Positions 1-6,596 of a DNA stretch of 6,988 nucleotides are shown here, piece after piece. The position numbers were made by a program, and so were the translations under genes. Position 1 is the first letter of the stretch, and each line of letters starts with the position of its first letter. Source of the DNA: Acetobacteraceae bacterium. Its GTDB lineage: Bacteria; Pseudomonadota; Alphaproteobacteria; Zavarziniales; Zavarziniaceae. The stretch covers positions 1 to 6,988 of the forward strand of contig CANCOY010000157.1 of the NCBI GenBank assembly GCA_947379865.1, in the 5' to 3' direction. Below the pieces are notes generated by a model. The model ran no database searches. It worked only from the letters and a program-made list of their open reading frames with translations, and was not told the origin of the DNA.

Positions 1-1017
1 CATCCCCGCACGGATTCGGTCAGCCGCGGGTTTTACGAGAAGGGATGGCGCGGGGTTCACGTTGAGCCCGTCCGTTTCTATGCCGACCTTTTACGGCAAG
101 ACCGCCCCGATGAGGACGTTCGCGAGGTTCTCGTCGGGGCGAGTGAGGAAGTCCACACATTCTTCATCGTTCCCGACACGGGATTGAGCACTGCCGATGA
201 AGGCGTCGCGCTGGAGAATGCCAAAAAGGGATTCCGGTTTGAGCGGCGGGAGGTGCCGGCGATACGTCTTGCTTCCCTGCTCGACGCATTCCGGGAAAAG
301 GACATTCATTGGCTGAAGATCGATGTGGAGGGATTTGAGAGCGCTGTCGTTGAGGGCTGGACCCCTTCAGAGGTACGCCCCTGGATCGTCGTTATCGAGA
401 GCACAAAGCCATTGACACGGGAGCCATCCCATCAGGAATGGGAACCTGTGTTGATCGGGCTTGGTTACACATTTGTCTATTTTGACGGTTTGAATCGCTT
501 CTACGTCAGCGATAAGCAGGCGGCACTACAAGATGCATTTGGCCTGCCGCCCAATGTGTTTGATAATTATATTCGCTTCGACCTGGGCGCGCAGCAGCAA
601 ATCAGCCAGCTTGCCAATCAATTGGCGCGGCTGAGAGAGCTCAATAACGATCCGAACAGCAGGACCGCGAGGGACGTTATCAGATCGATTCTGCGCGACT
701 CGTTTTTGCTGATATCAAAAATCAGGAAAAAGGGTGTGGTGTCCCTGATACAGTGGGTTGCTTTGAGGGTTATTTTGAAGGTTGCACGATATGCGGCATC
801 GCTCCTCAGGCCCGTCCTGGTCAACAGGGCTGGCAGCATTCGCAGAAAAGCACGTTGGCTGGTTCTTGGCAGGCGCGGCCAAGTGAGATGGATATTCAGC
901 CGTCTCGTTCCGGCAGAGGTTTCGGGAGGAACTACAAACGCTGGTTTTGCGTCAGAGGCGCTTGCGGATGGTATTGAGAAAAACATTATGGATAACATTA
1001 CGCTGCGGAGAGACTAA
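1..1017 (+). CDS. FkbM-family SAM-dependent methyltransferase, 5'-truncated by the window edge
   Basis: The reading frame is open from base 1 and gives 338 visible residues; the true start lies upstream. Near the visible N-terminus, residues 4-23 read TDSVSRGFYEKGWRGVHVEP, the FkbM signature in which the final acidic residue of the second strand (E22) contacts SAM. K106-I-D-V-E-G-F-E113 is the second family hallmark. FkbM enzymes are usually O-methyltransferases acting on sugars or polyketides; here the neighbouring glycosyltransferase points to a glycan. The methyltransferase fold seems to end near residue 195. It is followed by a short Q/L-rich heptad-like stretch (197-214), then a strongly basic, hydrophobic segment (about 234-300) and a polar tail. 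That extension is unusual in length and could bind the membrane surface (inference). The stop codon directly touches the next ATG, so the genes are probably translationally coupled. The family call is firm; the sugar target is unknown. Confidence 0.88.
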   Translation, partial: HPRTDSVSRGFYEKGWRGVHVEPVRFYADLLRQDRPDEDVREVLVGASEEVHTFFIVPDTGLSTADEGVALENAKKGFRFERREVPAIRLASLLDAFREKDIHWLKIDVEGFESAVVEGWTPSEVRPWIVVIESTKPLTREPSHQEWEPVLIGLGYTFVYFDGLNRFYVSDKQAALQDAFGLPPNVFDNYIRFDLGAQQQISQLANQLARLRELNNDPNSRTARDVIRSILRDSFLLISKIRKKGVVSLIQWVALRVILKVARYAASLLRPVLVNRAGSIRRKARWLVLGRRGQVRWIFSRLVPAEVSGGTTNAGFASEALADGIEKNIMDNITLRRD

Positions 1018-3576
1018 ATGCGGATTGTCATCGATTTCCAGGCGACGCACACTGAAAGCCGGCGTCGCGGTATCGGTCGATACGCTGGTAGCCTGGTGCG
1101 GGAACTGATTACCAGTCGGAGAAATCATGACTATTTTGTTTTAGTTGATGGATTTTATGCAGATCAGATTCATCATTTAATAAAAAATCTGAATGGAATT
1201 TTGCCGAAAAATCAAATTTTTGCATATCGAAAGCCATTTAATGTTAACGCTGCGTGCATCAGAAAAAAAACGGCCCAGCTCATTAATGAAATAGTCAGAG
1301 AAGATTTTCTTTTGTCGCTCGATCCAGACGCGGTATTGATCACCAGCCTTTTTGAGGGATTCTCGGGTGAGGCGACCACAAGCATTGGCCGTATTCCAAC
1401 CCGTGCGAAAACAGGCGTTATTTTCTACGATTTGACGCCGCTTCACTTTGAGAATGACGTGCTTCCCACACAGGAGTTACGGGACTGGTATCACGAAAAG
1501 CTTGAAAATTTTGCACGTGCGGATCTGTTTCTTGCTATTTCCGAAGCCACGAAAACTGATGGCAAACGGTTCCTGAAACTTGGCGATGACAAGATCGTAA
1601 ATATATCTGCGGGGCCATCAGATGTTTTCAAACGCGAAAACATTTCGCCGGACAGGTGTCTCGCCACCCGTCGCAAGCGGGGTCTTGATGGATCTTATCT
1701 GCTTTATTATGGCGGTTTTTATCCGCATAAAAACGTATCCCGCCTCATAGAGGCCTATGCGCTTTTGCCAGCAGACGTTCGCCGACGTGCACCTCTGGCT
1801 CTGGTTGGTCAGCCCAATGGACTGCTTGAGCCGCTCTATAAGGCAATCGCCGCCTGTGGGCTTGGGCCGAAAGAGGTCCGCTTCATTTTCGACGTCGGAG
1901 ACGACGAGCTGGTGGACCTGATCGGCTCCGCAACACTGGTGGTTTACCCGTCCCTTTGGGAAGGGTTCGGTTTACCTGTGCTTGAAGCCATGTCGCTCGG
2001 TGTCCCCGTGCTGTGCAGCAATGTCAGCAGCATGCCTGAGGTCATCGGACGGGCAGATGCAATGTTCAATCCCGCTGACCCACGGGAGATGGCGGCGCAA
2101 ATTGAGCGCGTGCTGGGCAACGCGGCATTCCGCGAAGAACTTGCGGCCTATGGTTTGCTGCGGGCAGCCGAGTTTTCCTGGCGCAAGACCGCAGAGCGCG
2201 TCCTCGATGCCTTTGAGGCGCTGGTACCAGAGCGTCCCGGGACCCGTCTGGATGGTGAGGGTGGCAGCGATCGCAAGACCGCCAATGATCTGCAGGTGCT
2301 AGGGGCCCTGGCGGACGATGCCGAAAGTCAGCCACGCATGCCGCCCCAGGCCGTCATCGACGCGCTTTGTAATGCCATGACTCCCACTCTGCCCCGTACA
2401 GCAATTACCGACATTGCCCGTGCGCTGGCGGCGAACTGGATCCCCCCAGGCCCAGGTCGTCTGCTGGTAGACATGACACATTGCCTTGGCATGGGTACCG
2501 GCGGCATCCCCCGAACGGTTCAGTGCATCAGCCAGTCTCTCAAGGAGATGGGCGGAGATGGCCTCGAAATCCTTCCCGTAGAGATTGATAACCTCACGCT
2601 TGTCATGCGTGAGTCCGATTGGGTTGGGATTGATGAGACGCATAACGGTGCCTCTGTGCAGACGGAACGCCGCATTATTGATATTCGGCGGGGAGATTGC
2701 TTTCTGCTGCTCACCCTGGGGCACGAAAGCCAGTATCTTACGGAACTCAGGCGCCGGTTACACGAGGTCGGCGGGACGGCTATGGCGCTTGTTTATGATC
2801 TTCTCCCGATCCAGCACCCAGAATGGTTTGCGCCGGGGGTTGGTGAACGCCACCAGAAGTATCTGCTTTCACTCACCAGTTGGGACGGACTTGTCGCCAT
2901 TTCGCAGGCGGTTGCGCAGGACCTTGCGAGCTTTCTGGCCGAGCACGTGGAGAAAGATTACACGCCAAGAATAGACTGGTTTCATCTGGGTTACGATTCG
3001 CTGCCCGGTCAGCAGGAGGTGGCGCCACTGAACCTGCCGGGCCGGCCCACGGTTCTGCATGTGAGCCAGATTTATGCACGTAAAGGGCATCAACAGACGT
3101 TGTGGGCGTTTGAGCACCTTTGGCGGCGCGGCGTTGCGGTGAACTACGCCATCGTTGGGCGCCGGGGTTTTGGAACTGATGATGTGCTCTGGCAGATCGA
3201 CACGCATCCCGAACTTGGGAAGCGGCTGCACTTCTTTGAAGATGCATCCGACGCCATGCTTGCCCAGCTCTACCAGGCAGCCGCCGGCGTCATCATCCCC
3301 TCGGAGGCAGAGGGTTTTGGCCTGCCGCTGGTAGAGGCCGTGCGGCTTGGCAAGCCGGTCCTCTGCCGAGATCTTGCGGTATTCAGAGAGCTGGTTCACG
3401 ACGGGGCGACGTATTTTTCGGGGCCTGACCCGGAGAACCTGGCGGCATGCATAGGTCAATGGCTGAACGACCTATCCGCAGGGCAGGCGCCCCTTGCCGA
3501 CCCCACCAAGCTGCCAAGCTGGCGTGAGGCAACCGGCAGGCTTCTGGAGATCGTGCGTTCGGTAGCCGAATTCTGA
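1018..3576 (+). CDS. Tandem two-domain GT4-type glycosyltransferase (852 aa)
   Basis: One protein contains two GT-B glycosyltransferase units. Domain 1 (about 1-390) begins MRIVIDFQAT with a 'RRGIGRYA' glycine loop (17-23), has YDLTP at 137-141, a G232-G-F...H-K238-N donor-phosphate loop and an EX7E motif (E315, E323) in EGFGLPVLE. Domain 2 (about 480-852) repeats the plan: LLVDMTH with GGIPRT, YDLLP at 593-597, S683...R688-K689 and EX7E at E765/E773. A proline- and alanine-rich linker (about 395-478) joins them. No signal peptide or membrane segment is visible, so it should act at the cytoplasmic face, moving sugars from nucleotide donors to a growing lipid-linked glycan. GT4 enzymes are retaining. 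Tandem GT4 proteins of this size, such as WbdA of E. coli O9a, make two linkages and can polymerise; that role is only an analogy here. GGAG at 1007-1010 lies 7 bases before the ATG, which abuts the upstream stop. The first 700-odd bases are far more AT-rich than the rest. Confidence 0.9.
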   Translation: MRIVIDFQATHTESRRRGIGRYAGSLVRELITSRRNHDYFVLVDGFYADQIHHLIKNLNGILPKNQIFAYRKPFNVNAACIRKKTAQLINEIVREDFLLSLDPDAVLITSLFEGFSGEATTSIGRIPTRAKTGVIFYDLTPLHFENDVLPTQELRDWYHEKLENFARADLFLAISEATKTDGKRFLKLGDDKIVNISAGPSDVFKRENISPDRCLATRRKRGLDGSYLLYYGGFYPHKNVSRLIEAYALLPADVRRRAPLALVGQPNGLLEPLYKAIAACGLGPKEVRFIFDVGDDELVDLIGSATLVVYPSLWEGFGLPVLEAMSLGVPVLCSNVSSMPEVIGRADAMFNPADPREMAAQIERVLGNAAFREELAAYGLLRAAEFSWRKTAERVLDAFEALVPERPGTRLDGEGGSDRKTANDLQVLGALADDAESQPRMPPQAVIDALCNAMTPTLPRTAITDIARALAANWIPPGPGRLLVDMTHCLGMGTGGIPRTVQCISQSLKEMGGDGLEILPVEIDNLTLVMRESDWVGIDETHNGASVQTERRIIDIRRGDCFLLLTLGHESQYLTELRRRLHEVGGTAMALVYDLLPIQHPEWFAPGVGERHQKYLLSLTSWDGLVAISQAVAQDLASFLAEHVEKDYTPRIDWFHLGYDSLPGQQEVAPLNLPGRPTVLHVSQIYARKGHQQTLWAFEHLWRRGVAVNYAIVGRRGFGTDDVLWQIDTHPELGKRLHFFEDASDAMLAQLYQAAAGVIIPSEAEGFGLPLVEAVRLGKPVLCRDLAVFRELVHDGATYFSGPDPENLAACIGQWLNDLSAGQAPLADPTKLPSWREATGRLLEIVRSVAEF
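1263..1270 (+). repeat. A8 homopolymer inside the glycosyltransferase gene
   Basis: Eight consecutive A bases span codons 82-85 (AGA AAA AAA ACG). In the reading frame this forms the A_AAA_AAA heptamer, a known type of slippery sequence. Shifting by one base either way meets a stop within a few codons (TAA at 1284 in the -1 frame), so slippage would truncate the protein near residue 90. Confidence 0.85.
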
Positions 3577-3585
3577 TATGTAATT

Positions 3586-3599
3586 GGGAGTGTGCCGTG
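3586..3599 (+). promoter_or_regulatory. Ribosome binding site fixing a GTG start
   Basis: GGGAG at 3586-3590 stands 6 bases before GTG at 3597. The first in-frame ATG codons come much later, after the basic N-terminal stretch and with no comparable purine run, so the GTG start is preferred. Confidence 0.65.
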
Positions 3600-4595
3600 A
3601 TCAAAAGGTCCATAAAGAGCCTTCTTGGAAGACTTGGATACAGGCTGGTTCCCTTGGATCCCTTATTCAATGGTGGCAGGGCCTTTGAGTTGGCTGATCG
3701 CACCCTGGACTGGCTGCGCCATCAACAGGATATGCTTAAGCACCCGGCGGGCATGCTGACCGCCGGCGAGATGGGCAGTGTACCGGCCATATCCGGGGGC
3801 CTGTTTTTCCGCTCGTCACTGTGTACCGCCGCAGATTTTCGGCATCCGGAGTTCAAGAGATGGCTCACCCTTCTGGGCGAGGCGCCAAGGCTTCATCGCA
3901 AGATCTGGGAGCACGTTTTTATCGCGGCACATGTGGAAGCTGCAGGGCTCCTTGCGCCGGGAAACCGGGGCCTTGGCTTTGGCGTGGGGCTCGAGCCTCT
4001 TCCGTCGGCCTTTGCCAAACATGGCGCTGCGGTTCTCGCCACGGATGCGGATGTGGAACTGGCCGTCAACGCTGGGTGGGCCGCAACCGGACAGCATTCA
4101 AAAACGGCTGCAGAGCTTTTTCAGGAAAAGATCTGTGACCGGGAGTCGTTCGACCGGCTTGTCGAATACGAAACCTGCGATATGAACCATATCAGCACGC
4201 ATTTGCGCGATTTCGATTTCTGCTGGTCCTCGTGCAGCCTGGAGCACTTGGGCTCGCTTGCGGCAGGTGAGGCGTTTATCAGAAATTCTCTCGCTACCCT
4301 GCGGCCTGGTGGCATTGCCGTTCACACCACAGAATATAATATTTCCTCTAATGAAGAGACAATTGATAATAACCCGTCACTTAACATTTTTCGCCGTAAG
4401 GACATTGAAGGAATTGTGTCGCGCTTGGCAAAAGACGGGCACAGCGTGGCGCCGGTCTGTTTTGACGTACTGAGTGAGCCGGTCGATTTTTTCGTCGATA
4501 TTCCGCCCTATAAATCGGATGCCCACCTGCGATTGGCGCTGGGGCCGTTTGTGTGCACATCGATTGGACTTGTGATTCAGAAATCGCGTTCCTGA
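3597..4595 (+). CDS. Class I SAM-dependent methyltransferase of a polysaccharide locus (332 aa)
   Basis: The protein starts at a GTG preceded by GGGAG. SAM-binding motif I is G125-L-G-F-G-V-G131 followed by LEPLP, and the ribose-binding acid is probably D150 at the end of strand 2 (VLATD). FDFCWSSCSLEHLG (206-219) is the motif IV/post-IV region typical of class I methyltransferases, and LRPGG (235-239) the usual turn before strand 5. The C-terminal part (IPPYKSDAHLRLALG, TSIGLVIQK) resembles methyltransferase-domain proteins often found among glycosyltransferase genes (recollection, not a search). The N-terminus, MIKRSIKSLLGRLGYRLVPL, is a basic amphipathic stretch that could touch the membrane. 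It sits 20 bases behind the glycosyltransferase gene, so probably in the same operon, and would methylate the glycan or a precursor; methylation of a protein or lipid cannot be excluded. Bases 4331-4380 are locally AT-rich. It is the last gene of the locus in this direction. Confidence 0.82.
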   Translation: MIKRSIKSLLGRLGYRLVPLDPLFNGGRAFELADRTLDWLRHQQDMLKHPAGMLTAGEMGSVPAISGGLFFRSSLCTAADFRHPEFKRWLTLLGEAPRLHRKIWEHVFIAAHVEAAGLLAPGNRGLGFGVGLEPLPSAFAKHGAAVLATDADVELAVNAGWAATGQHSKTAAELFQEKICDRESFDRLVEYETCDMNHISTHLRDFDFCWSSCSLEHLGSLAAGEAFIRNSLATLRPGGIAVHTTEYNISSNEETIDNNPSLNIFRRKDIEGIVSRLAKDGHSVAPVCFDVLSEPVDFFVDIPPYKSDAHLRLALGPFVCTSIGLVIQKSRS

Positions 4596-4599
4596 GGCG

Positions 4600-4663
4600 C
4601 GCCGCTTCATCAGGCGGTGGGGGCGCCACCTGGGCGAGGGGCAATTCCCACCAACGGCGCCCC
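4600..4663. terminator. GC-rich stem-loop candidates between convergent genes
   Basis: The 105-base gap 4596-4700 lies between the 3' ends of two convergent genes. GGGGCGCC at 4620-4627 is a perfect inverted repeat of GGCGCCCC at 4656-4663, with an inner TGGG/CCCA pair (4631-4634, 4647-4650). Just before it, 4600-4605 and 4614-4619 can form a 6-base-pair hairpin with one G-T wobble and an 8-base loop. Neither has a T-run on either strand, so this is not a standard intrinsic terminator; it may act as a transcript-end structure or help a factor-dependent stop. Nothing else is visible in the gap. Confidence 0.3.
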
Positions 4664-4700
4664 TGTTGCTAACGTCCTCCCGGCGCCAAGGGGGATGCGG

Positions 4701-4886
4701 CTATGGGTCGCCCGCCTGATCGGCACGTGATTTCTGGCCTTCGCCTGTTGGTTCGGTGTCCGTCGCCTCTCCCGCTTCGGGGGCTGGGGCGGCGGCATCT
4801 TCGGCCAGGGCGCGGCTGCGGGCCTTGCGGCGGCGCAGATTCTCCCGCAGGGCGGCGGCGAGGCGGGCTTCTTCATCAGGTCGCAT
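4701..4886 (-). CDS. Small highly charged hypothetical protein (61 aa)
   Basis: This short minus-strand gene begins MRPDEEARLAAALRENLRRR, a charged helix in which acidic residues come first and a run of R/K follows (about 3-27). A low-complexity Ala/Pro/Glu tail follows. The pattern 'RLAAALRENLRRRKA' resembles small uncharacterised proteins common in Alphaproteobacteria (recollection). No enzyme motif, signal peptide or membrane segment is present and no function is assigned. The start is supported by a GAGG core (CCTC on + at 4894-4897) lying 7 bases upstream. Codons end mostly in G or C, as expected for real coding sequence in this genome. It is convergent with the methyltransferase gene and divergent from the acyl-CoA synthetase gene. 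The frame stays open upstream to an ATG at 5051, but that would overlap the next gene's ribosome binding site and start, so the short form is preferred. Confidence 0.68.
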   Translation of the reverse strand: MRPDEEARLAAALRENLRRRKARSRALAEDAAAPAPEAGEATDTEPTGEGQKSRADQAGDP

Positions 4887-5013
4887 GACGGGGCCTCGGA
4901 TAGGGTGCCGGTGACAGGGGGCAGCAGGCAGGGAGCAAGAGGGGGCGGCTACCATTTGCTGCGGGAGTGGACAAGAATGCCGCCCAAACGACAACGCCTT
5001 CAGGAGGAAGCGC
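4887..5013. other. Divergent intergenic spacer, promoter region by position
   Basis: These 127 bases must hold the promoters of both the 61-residue gene (-) and the acyl-CoA synthetase gene (+) unless those are read from elsewhere. No convincing -35/-10 pair was recognised by eye. A purine-rich GGGGGCAGCAGGCAGGGAGC-like run lies near 4916-4935. No clear operator palindrome was found. Confidence 0.4.
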
Positions 5014-5016
5014 ATG
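5002..5016 (+). promoter_or_regulatory. Consensus Shine-Dalgarno AGGAGG
   Basis: A perfect AGGAGG at 5002-5007 sits 6 bases before ATG at 5014. It settles the start of the acyl-CoA synthetase and argues against minus-strand coding through this stretch. Confidence 0.85.
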
Positions 5017-6555
5017 TATCCCGGAGCCCATGCGGCAAGCACCCCCGACAAGCCCGCTTATATCATGAGCGGCAGTGGCCGGGTGGTCACCTATCGCGAA
5101 CTCGACGAAGGGTCGAACCGCATTGCCCAGCTGTTCCGCAGCCTTGGCCTGACCAAGGGCGACAGCGTCGCCATCCAGCTGGAAAACCATCCCGACTATT
5201 ACAAGATCGTCTGGGGCGCCCAGCGGGCGGGGCTTTACTACACCGCCATTTCCTCGCGCCTCACGGCCGGCGAGACCGCCTATATCATCAATGATTGCGG
5301 CGCCCGCGTCTTCATCACCTCGCGCTATCTGGAAAAGAACGCAGCCGAAGTGGCGGCCGAGACGCCCAAACTCATCCGCCGCTATATGCTGGACGGCGCC
5401 ACGGCCGGCTATGACGCCTTCGAGCCGGTGGTGGCCGCCCAGGCCCCCACCCCCATCGCCGACGAGTGCGAGGGCGGCGACATGCTCTATTCCTCGGGCA
5501 CCACCGGCCGGCCCAAGGGTGTGCGCGTGCCCCTCGACTTTGCCCCCATCGGCACGCCCAGCGGTCTGCTCGGCCTCGTGATGGCGCTCTATCAGGGCAA
5601 TGCCGACGCGGTCTATCTCTCGCCGGCGCCGCTCTATCATGCGGCACCCTTGCGCTTCAATCTTGCCATGCAGCGCCTGGGCGCCACCTGCATCATCATG
5701 GAGCACTTCGACGCCGAGGATTACCTGCGGCTGGTGGAGAAGTATAAGGTTACGCACAGTCAGCTGGTGCCGACCATGTTCGTCCGCATGCTGAAGCTGG
5801 AGCCGTCGGTACGCGCCAGATATGACCTTTCCAGCCTGAAGGTTGCCATCCATGCGGCCGCCCCCTGCCCGATCCCGGTCAAGGAGCAGATGATCGCCTG
5901 GTGGGGCCCGGTGATCTTTGAGTATTACGCCGGCACCGAGGGCAATGGCTTCTGCGCCCTCAATTCCGAGGAATGGCTGGCCCACAAGGGCTCTGTCGGC
6001 CGCGCGCTGATGGGCATCATTCATATTGTGGATGATGAGGGCACGGAACTGCCAGCGGGCGAATCCGGTACCATCTTCTTTTCCGATGGCACGCCGTTCG
6101 AATACCACAATGACCCCGACAAGACCGCCCAGAGCCGCAATGCCAAGGGCTGGTCGACACTGGGCGACATTGGCTATGTGGACGCGGAGGGGTTCCTCTA
6201 CCTCACCGACCGCAAGGCCAACATGATCATCTCCGGCGGCGTGAACATCTACCCGCAGGAGGCCGAGAACCTGCTGGTTACCCACCCCAAGGTGGCCGAT
6301 GTCGCCGTCTTTGGTGTGCCGAACGAGGAGTTTGGCGAAGAGGTGAAGGCGGTGGTCCAGCCCGTGAACATGGCAGACGCCGGCCCCGCCCTGGCAGAGG
6401 AACTGATCGCCTTTTGCCGCCAGTCGCTGTCGGCCATCAAGTGCCCGCGCTCCATCGACTTCGAGGCGGAACTGCCGCGCCATCCCACCGGCAAGCTCTA
6501 CAAGCGCCTGCTGAAGGACCGCTATTGGGTAGGCCATTCCAAGCGCATTGCCTGA
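5014..6555 (+). CDS. AMP-forming acyl-CoA synthetase (fatty-acid--CoA ligase type, 513 aa)
   Basis: The enzyme activates a carboxylic acid with ATP to an acyl-adenylate and then transfers it to CoA. ANL-superfamily motifs appear in order: the phosphate-binding loop Y159-SSGTTGRPK168-G, the YYAGTEGNG motif (304-312) with E309 as the likely Mg-ATP ligand, the adenosine-binding STLGDIGYVD (381-390) with D385, the hinge region LTDRKANMIISGG (397-409) with R400, and C-terminal PTGK (491-494), whose K494 should be the adenylation lysine. All key residues are present and length fits the family (about 500-550). No signal peptide or membrane segment is seen, so it is cytosolic. The N-terminal MYPGAHA and C-terminal YKRLLKDRYW resemble FadD-like ligases of Alphaproteobacteria and Actinobacteria. 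The enoyl-CoA hydratase-like gene 41 bases downstream suggests a catabolic acyl-CoA pathway. The acid substrate (medium/long chain, aromatic or terpenoid) is unresolved. Confidence 0.95.
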   Translation: MYPGAHAASTPDKPAYIMSGSGRVVTYRELDEGSNRIAQLFRSLGLTKGDSVAIQLENHPDYYKIVWGAQRAGLYYTAISSRLTAGETAYIINDCGARVFITSRYLEKNAAEVAAETPKLIRRYMLDGATAGYDAFEPVVAAQAPTPIADECEGGDMLYSSGTTGRPKGVRVPLDFAPIGTPSGLLGLVMALYQGNADAVYLSPAPLYHAAPLRFNLAMQRLGATCIIMEHFDAEDYLRLVEKYKVTHSQLVPTMFVRMLKLEPSVRARYDLSSLKVAIHAAAPCPIPVKEQMIAWWGPVIFEYYAGTEGNGFCALNSEEWLAHKGSVGRALMGIIHIVDDEGTELPAGESGTIFFSDGTPFEYHNDPDKTAQSRNAKGWSTLGDIGYVDAEGFLYLTDRKANMIISGGVNIYPQEAENLLVTHPKVADVAVFGVPNEEFGEEVKAVVQPVNMADAGPALAEELIAFCRQSLSAIKCPRSIDFEAELPRHPTGKLYKRLLKDRYWVGHSKRIA

Positions 6556-6596
6556 GGAACATAGTAAGTTACAACCAGCCAAGGGGAGAGACGCCC

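Noticed and set aside
184..186. TTG as a start codon for the first gene
   Set aside because: The frame is open to base 1 and residues 4-23 before it carry the conserved FkbM SAM-binding signature, so this codon is internal.
2869..3459. 196-codon minus-strand open frame inside the glycosyltransferase gene
   Set aside because: It lies wholly opposite the second GT4 domain with its EX7E motif, and its translation shows no recognisable domain; it is an antisense shadow.
4703..4888. 61-codon + strand open frame opposite the small minus-strand gene
   Set aside because: The translation is Arg/Gly/Pro-rich noise with no ribosome binding site; the minus frame has natural codon use and a helix resembling known small proteins.
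4957..4985. TTGCTG as a possible -35 element for the acyl-CoA synthetase gene
   Set aside because: No acceptable -10 hexamer lies 16-18 bases downstream; the sequence there is GC-rich.
4887..5051. N-terminal extension of the 61-residue minus-strand protein to an ATG at 5051
   Set aside because: The extra 55 residues have no family-like character and would overlap the ribosome binding site and first codons of the acyl-CoA synthetase; the internal ATG has its own GAGG.
6564..6572. GTAAGTTAC near-palindrome between the acyl-CoA synthetase and crotonase genes
   Set aside because: Only four bases per arm around a single centre base, expected by chance; no support as an operator.
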